Below are positions 58,563 to 64,000 of a DNA stretch of 64,000 bases, piece after piece. Position numbers and translations under genes: made by a program. Below the pieces are notes generated by a model. The model did not search any database. It saw nothing but the letters and a program-made list of their open reading frames with translations, and was not told the DNA's origin. The stretch spans positions 1,991,501-2,055,500 of the forward strand of contig CM036629.1 in NCBI GenBank assembly GCA_020746105.1. The letters run 5' to 3'. Source of the stretch: Trogon surrucura. Taxonomy: Eukaryota; Chordata; Aves; Trogoniformes; Trogonidae. Within the stretch, counting starts at the first letter, position 1. Every line of letters begins with the position of its first letter.

Positions 58563-60687
58563 GCACAGAGATGTCCAGATCTTTCTGGCAGGGAGGACGT
58601 CTGACAACCGACTGGGCTCCAGCCCACGCTGCTGAGCGCTGTTTTCTTTTCAGCTCCCCTTTCTCTGGCGGTTGCGCTAGACGTAGCGAAAAGAGACAGG
58701 CTCTTATTTTCATTTTTTAATTTACGTATCCCATGTAAATGTAAAAGCAGGGTCTTATGTGAGCAGGAGGAGCACGCCAGCATTCCAGACCCCACCGGTC
58801 ATGCACGCCGGAGAAGTCCTCCTCGAGTACCGACAGCAGAACAACACGCTGCCCATGTCTCCTCTAGCAAGAGGACCACACCAGAATCCTGGGGTAGAGT
58901 CAAACACTCATTTTCTTCCTTATTCAATGAGAAACACAGGCTGTGGAGATGAACTTTGAGATGACACAGGCTGTTGCCTTCAGCTGTCCATCCACCCGCA
59001 GTCCTGGCAGCCGGGTTTGGGGCAGAATTGTGGGGTCAGGCTTAGGTGCCTACCTCCAGCCTTCTGCAGTCTCAAATCTTTGGGTTAAATGATGCTTAAG
59101 AGGAGGATAAAGGCAACAGAAGACTTTGGGATAGAAGAAATTACCTAATTTTTAATTATTGCAAGTGCAGATATGTTCACAGTGAAGTATCTAATTTGGC
59201 TTTCGATGGCTGGAGCAGGAGAACGCCTGCTCCTCTGTTGGGGACAACACTATGTTAGATATTCAGAAAAATTTCCCCGCAATAAAATGTGGTATCAAGC
59301 TTCCTAGAAGAGGTTTTGAATGATGAAGTACACAACCCCACTGCTCACCTACATTGAGGGTGCCTGGTCCTTTTCCCTCCTGTCCTCTGGGCAGCGCTCT
59401 CCTCGTGGCTATTGGAGTAAGAGCAAAGCTCCAAAGCAAGAAGATGACTGGGAACATCCCAAGGTCCTTATGCAAAACCTCTTCCCTCTGCAGCAAACCA
59501 TTCTAATCCAAAGCAAAAATAGCAAGGAAGAGAGCGCAGCTGCTCGCAAATGCCAGGAGTTTTTCTTTTTCTTTTCTTGGAAGCAGGCAGGCAGCCGAGA
59601 GGAGCAGGACCAGCGCCCTGGACATTTGGCCCAAGGAGAGAGAGATCCCGATACGTTTCCTAAACATTGCAAAACACTGAATTACCCTATTGACACTGCA
59701 TGTCCTGTATCATTTATCTTCCAGTGGTGCACTCGAATCCAGCTTTTCTACAAAGCCACGGGGCACATGCATGTTTTCAAAAGCTTTGTAAACACGCTGA
59801 CACTTCCAGAAGACCAGCTGGAGAGGACACCACCCTTCTCAGCCCTCCCATCCTGACGTGTGCTCAACCGTGGAGCAGGACGCTGCCGTTGCACGCTCGG
59901 CCCTGCTTTTTTGCCCTGCTCCTTCTTCCACTCATTTCCCTTGATGTCCATGACAAGCCTTTCTGATCCACCTCCATCACAGCCCACAGAAGCTCAGCCT
60001 GCAGCTATGAGGAATTATAAAGACGTTTCCTGGTTTAATCACAGATTTGATAAACGACGCAGTCACCAACTGCCCAAGATGCACGGCTTTGCACGGGTCC
60101 ATCGATGGAAAAGGTTTATGCAAAGATGCAATTACTTTTTAACACACTAGTGTTCCACGTCCTCACGTCACCCTCTAGCCCGCACAACCCAGCAGCAAGG
60201 ACATGCCAGATTTCCACCCAGCCAGGAACACATCGCAGCTCCAGGATGGCATTTCATGGGACACTGGGTCAGCAAAGATCCCCGTGAGGTAGCTCACAGC
60301 CAAAAAACCAACCAGCCCACAGGTTTATGTGCAAAGAGAAAACCTTAGCCTTCATTATCAGCACTAGATAGATAGATACAAAGGTAGCAAAATGAGGAAG
60401 AGGAGGTAGCTCTGCAGACTTCATATATCATTTTCCTTAGGCTCTTTGAACTAAAGGCTTTTGGGGAACTGCTTCACTGCCTGTGGAGGTTTCCCACACT
60501 GCCAGAAACAGATGTATAGGGTTAGAGGAACACTCAATTCCTCTGGTGCCCAGCCCTACCCGTGGAAGAAGAGCTACAGAAGCTCAGAGACATCTCAGAG
60601 CAAGGCCCATAACGGGTGAAACCCAAAGCAACCACATGCCTTCATCCCACCAAGGAGCAGGCTTATAGGCCTGGCAAAAACAAATGC

Positions 60688-60722
60688 AAAGAAGAAAAGG
60701 AAGGAAGGAAGGAGAGGGAAAA
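60688..60722. repeat. 35-bp pure purine tract with GGAA repeat
   Basis: Only A and G occur, with a (GGAA/AAGG) repeat in the middle. This is simple sequence. GGAA repeats can bind ETS factors in principle, but the run is short. Confidence 0.8.
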
Positions 60723-61030
60723 CAGCCGTGCTGGTGGAGACGCGGTGGCTGCACCCAGCGCCTTGTGCCTGGGAGGTGTGTGTTGGGTGAAGCCACAAAA
60801 GCACGTAGCAGGAGATGGTGTCAAACCCATCTGCAACGCGTCTTCCTGGCCGCGGCGAGGGTGCCGGCTGCGAGCCTTTGAGTGAAAAGCTGTTTGCAAG
60901 ATGTAATTGCCTCTGGTGCTTTCTGTGGGACAGACGGGCGTTCAGAGGGTGCCTGTAATTCAGTTGCCTCCAAAGGATGAAAGAGGCTTTTTTCCTCTTT
61001 CAAAAAAAGAGAAAAGAATGAAAAAAGGGG

Positions 61031-61050
61031 AAAAAAAAAAAAAAAAAAAA
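61031..61050. repeat. A20 homopolymer
   Basis: The longest homopolymer in the window: twenty A preceded by AAAAAAGGGG and followed by GAGAGAAG. Confidence 0.92.
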
Positions 61051-61626
61051 GAGAGAAGCAGCAAAGCATCCAGGTAACAGTTTCCTTTGGGGAAAAAAGT
61101 TCTCCAAAACGTAGGTGGTAGGACAAATACGTTTCTGGAGAAGCTATATTGAGAACTCGACCAGGGTGAGCTTCCATCCAAAACATGCCTTATTGCTGTT
61201 GGGCTAGGAGGCTAGCTGCAAGTCCAAAGAAAAGAAAAAAAACCCTCAATGGAACAGAGCTTTAAAGGCAGTAACTTCTAAACGCTATTTGGACACTGGC
61301 GAAGCACATGCTCTGTTTCAAACTCGAGGAGAAGAGAAAACAAACATGCCACTACGGGGAACACACTGGAGGTCTTCAGCGGGGACATGGGGAGGAAGCT
61401 CCCTCGCCGGCCCACACAAACACACACACTCACAGTTGGATCGGTCGCTCGGAACAGAATAGGAGAAAATATTAAGTACTTTGGGAGGCGGTCGCTCAGC
61501 CTTGTATCTCCTCGACCTGCCCTGTCACACAGCCCACAGCTATTCCAGGGCACAGGAATTGCCCTCCAGGGAGCCAGCGAGTGGGTCCCCTGCCAGGGAG
61601 GAGCTGCAGCACCTCTGTGAGCTTGA

Positions 61627-61643
61627 ACATCATCATCATCATC
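61627..61643. repeat. (CAT)n microsatellite
   Basis: About five CAT units. Short simple repeat. Confidence 0.85.
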
Positions 61644-63529
61644 GCAGGGTGAAGCGTCCGCATCAGACTCCGTGCATCTGCTCCCAGATGACGGCAAGCA
61701 GCCAAGAAACATCACGCTCCAGGTATTGCTGAGGAAGTAATATCCTACCCACGGTCTAAACAAGGGATTAGCGACATTTCATATATTTTGCACACTCACA
61801 AAGTGTTCAGAAAACCCCACCACAACCTCAGAGGAGGAGACTGGTGAACAGGACCTGCTTGCAGGTAGAAGGACTTGCAGCCAGCCTGGATTTTTGCAAG
61901 GCATTACAGGACCAGCATCACCACCTATTCCACCACGAGCAACATCCAGTGTTTCCTGCTCTGTGCTAACCACCAGCCAGAGGTTGAGCTTTGCCAAAAA
62001 CCTCTTCCATCCTTCCTGCCACCCCATCAGGTCCTGGTAGCGGTACTCAGCACCCTGAGTCTCTCCTGAGGGTGGGGATTGGGTGAAGAACGGTGGGTTG
62101 GAGGCTCAGAGGTGGATTGTGGGGCAACAGCTCCCCCAGAGGGTTTACACATCCTTCGTCCACGAGCAGGATCTGGTAGGAGGACGACCACCTCTGCTGA
62201 CCGCCTGCATGTCATTAGACCTCTGAGAGCACCTCTAGCAGGTCATTTAATTTCCCTCCCTCTCTTATTTTAGAGCCCCTCTGGCAAAGCCTTTGACAGC
62301 TTCACAACCTGCGGGAGGGAGGGCAGAGCTGCCGCCCCGAATTCCCAGCAGGGGCAGAGGAGAAAACACGGGCCAAACCAGAAAATGGGCTGGGATCCCT
62401 TTCAATTTAAAAAGCCACTCTGCTAAAAACACGGGCTAATTTCCTTTGTGAAGGCCAAGTGCTGCTAGCAGCAATCAAACATATCGAGTTTGTTGTTTGC
62501 AAGGCTCTGGCACGGGGGCGGCCACAGAGAACGCTGGGCAGTGATGGTGGTGGGATCTCTAGCCCATGGTATGCAAGTTGGGGTATGGCTCTCCACACAC
62601 ACACACCCACCAGTGGTCACCAGTGCCTTGACCCTGCCAACGGTCATCCCTCCCAACTCCAATTTGATCTTTGGCTGTTCTCTGCATTTTTGGGTTTCTT
62701 TTCCACAAGCGTTGCGACACGGCGGGTAACATCACTGCCGCTTCGCAGGGTACCCGACGGGGAGCCTTTGTGGAGGCTCCTTGAGCAAATTTGCACCCGT
62801 GAACACACACAGAGGGTTAACGCATGATGTCAACGGAGAAAGAAAAGGAAAAGGCACAATTTATGGATGCTTTACTCCTATAGGTGGTCATTTCCTAGGA
62901 CATCCTTAAAGGACATCTGATGAGCAAACAGGGAACTCATCCGCTGCGAAGGGGATGGAGAGTAAGGTGAAAGAAGGGAGAAGCAGACCTTTGCAGGCCA
63001 GCAGCATCGGAGACTTCTTTTGAGGACAGGAACGGGTGGGAGCTTTGTATCCTCGCCTCTGCCACACTCCCTGGCCGAGCACAGCCCTTCACAACTTCAC
63101 TGCAGGCCGTGAGAGTCTTCACGTGCCCTCCCCACGGAGCTCTGTGTGCAGACACCACCCTCAGCAGCTTTGCTCCTACCACCTCTGCAGAGGACAGATG
63201 GGATGAGCCGTGGCTGTTTTGACCAATTCGGTCAACCTGAAGGTGACACCGTAAGGTGTTGTTCCACAGAAAAACATAGAGAACCTCCAGTGATCTGCCA
63301 TGTGGAGATGGACAGGGAAGGATTTACAGGCAAGGAGGGCAGAACAAATTAAGAAACCCATAACTAAGCACTGCCATGGCACAGTATGCATGCTCCGAGG
63401 TGTGCTGGAGAGCAGCCATCTCCTCCTCACCCACCACCTCTCACATCAGCGCCGGGTCCAGCTCCCACACATACGGGACACGTCCCACCCGCCTGCTCAA
63501 GGGGAACACAGATCTGAGGCTCCTGTACT

Positions 63530-63549
63530 AAAATAAAATAAAATAAAAT
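63530..63549. repeat. (AAAAT)4 microsatellite
   Basis: Four perfect AAAAT units. Confidence 0.92.
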
Positions 63550-64000
63550 GGCAGATGACTTGACTGATCCTGCCTATAATACAAATGACTTGCTAGAGAT
63601 CAGCAAGAGATTTTATTTCCTGAAAACACTCACGGCCATCCTAGGAAGGGTAATTCCCATTCGTCAACTTGAGTTTTTCCTGGCAATACCTTCCAATCTC
63701 TTGGCACCGGTTTGCAAGTTAAAGCAAACAGATGTGTACGTTTGCAAATCGAACCCCTGCACGCAAGTCAGGTGTGGAAGCTGATCAAAAGGCCCCCCCC
63801 AACAAATGTCAGGACGGCATTTTGACGACAAATCAAGTTTTGATTAATTCTTTTCAGTGATCCATCTCCCCAGAAGATATCAACCATTCATCAAAATTTT
63901 GGGAACAAACTTGTCTGGGTTTTGCTCTGTCACTTTTTGTTCTCTCCAGAAGAAAAACCCAAGATTTCCCTTGGGCAAAACCCTTTCTCTTTTAGCTCCA

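Larger units (their letters stand above)
57939..64000. other. Unique non-coding sequence to the window end
   Basis: No CR1 and no recognised gene. The AT-rich part at 58240-58530 is motif-dense. A T16 run at 58547-58562 leads into an acceptor-like GCACAG (AG at 58567-58568). Simple repeats lie at 60688-60722, 61031-61050, 61627-61643 and 63530-63549. The longest open frame (59320-59856, 178 codons) has no recognised domain. Confidence 0.55.

Noticed and set aside
62346..62361. CCAGCAGGGGCAG, a partial CTCF-like core
   Set aside because: It departs from the consensus at the key GGC positions and has no flanking upstream motif.
1..64000. CRISPR arrays, prophage, insertion sequences or bacterial operons
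   Set aside because: No regularly spaced repeats, no ribosome-binding-site spacing and no bacterial genes. The CR1 content shows vertebrate DNA.

Overview
The window looks like nuclear DNA from a bird, or at least a sauropsid. The only recognisable interspersed repeats are truncated CR1 LINEs, ten in all. Their 3' ends carry the family's TTCCAACC...ATTCTRTGATTCTRTG signature, and I see no Alu, L1 or other mammalian repeats. Base composition is mixed. There are CpG-dense patches, AT-rich low-CpG stretches and very many A/T homopolymers. There are no operons, ribosome binding sites or densely packed open frames, so nothing suggests bacterial or phage DNA.

I could not identify any protein-coding gene, tRNA, rRNA, snRNA or microRNA. 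Every long open frame is either CR1-derived or lacks any family I recognise. The simplest reading is intergenic or long-intron sequence.

Layout. 1-3689: unique sequence. 3690-4409: CR1 copy with an AT microsatellite grown inside it. 4410-8039: unique sequence. 8-18 kb: a GC-rich stretch with four CpG-island-like patches (8040-8281, 9890-10085, 14050-15180 and 17395-17705), one short CR1 and a small 22-bp tandem repeat. 18-29 kb: unique sequence, with AT-rich blocks that resemble regulatory elements and several isolated splice-site-like signals next to short open frames (about 19.8, 23.06, 24.16 and 27.32 kb). 29-36.6 kb: four CR1 copies, two of them a highly similar inverted pair. 36.6-47 kb: unique sequence. 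47-53.4 kb: four CR1 copies, including a second inverted pair. 53.4-64 kb: unique sequence with a fifth CpG-rich block at 57160-57860.

The CR1 copies are 5'-truncated remnants and should not move on their own. The CpG blocks and AT-rich blocks are the likeliest functional DNA (promoters, enhancers or non-coding transcript starts), but that is inference from composition and short motifs. The exon candidates are listed at low confidence because each rests on splice signals alone. I found no convincing novel biological system.
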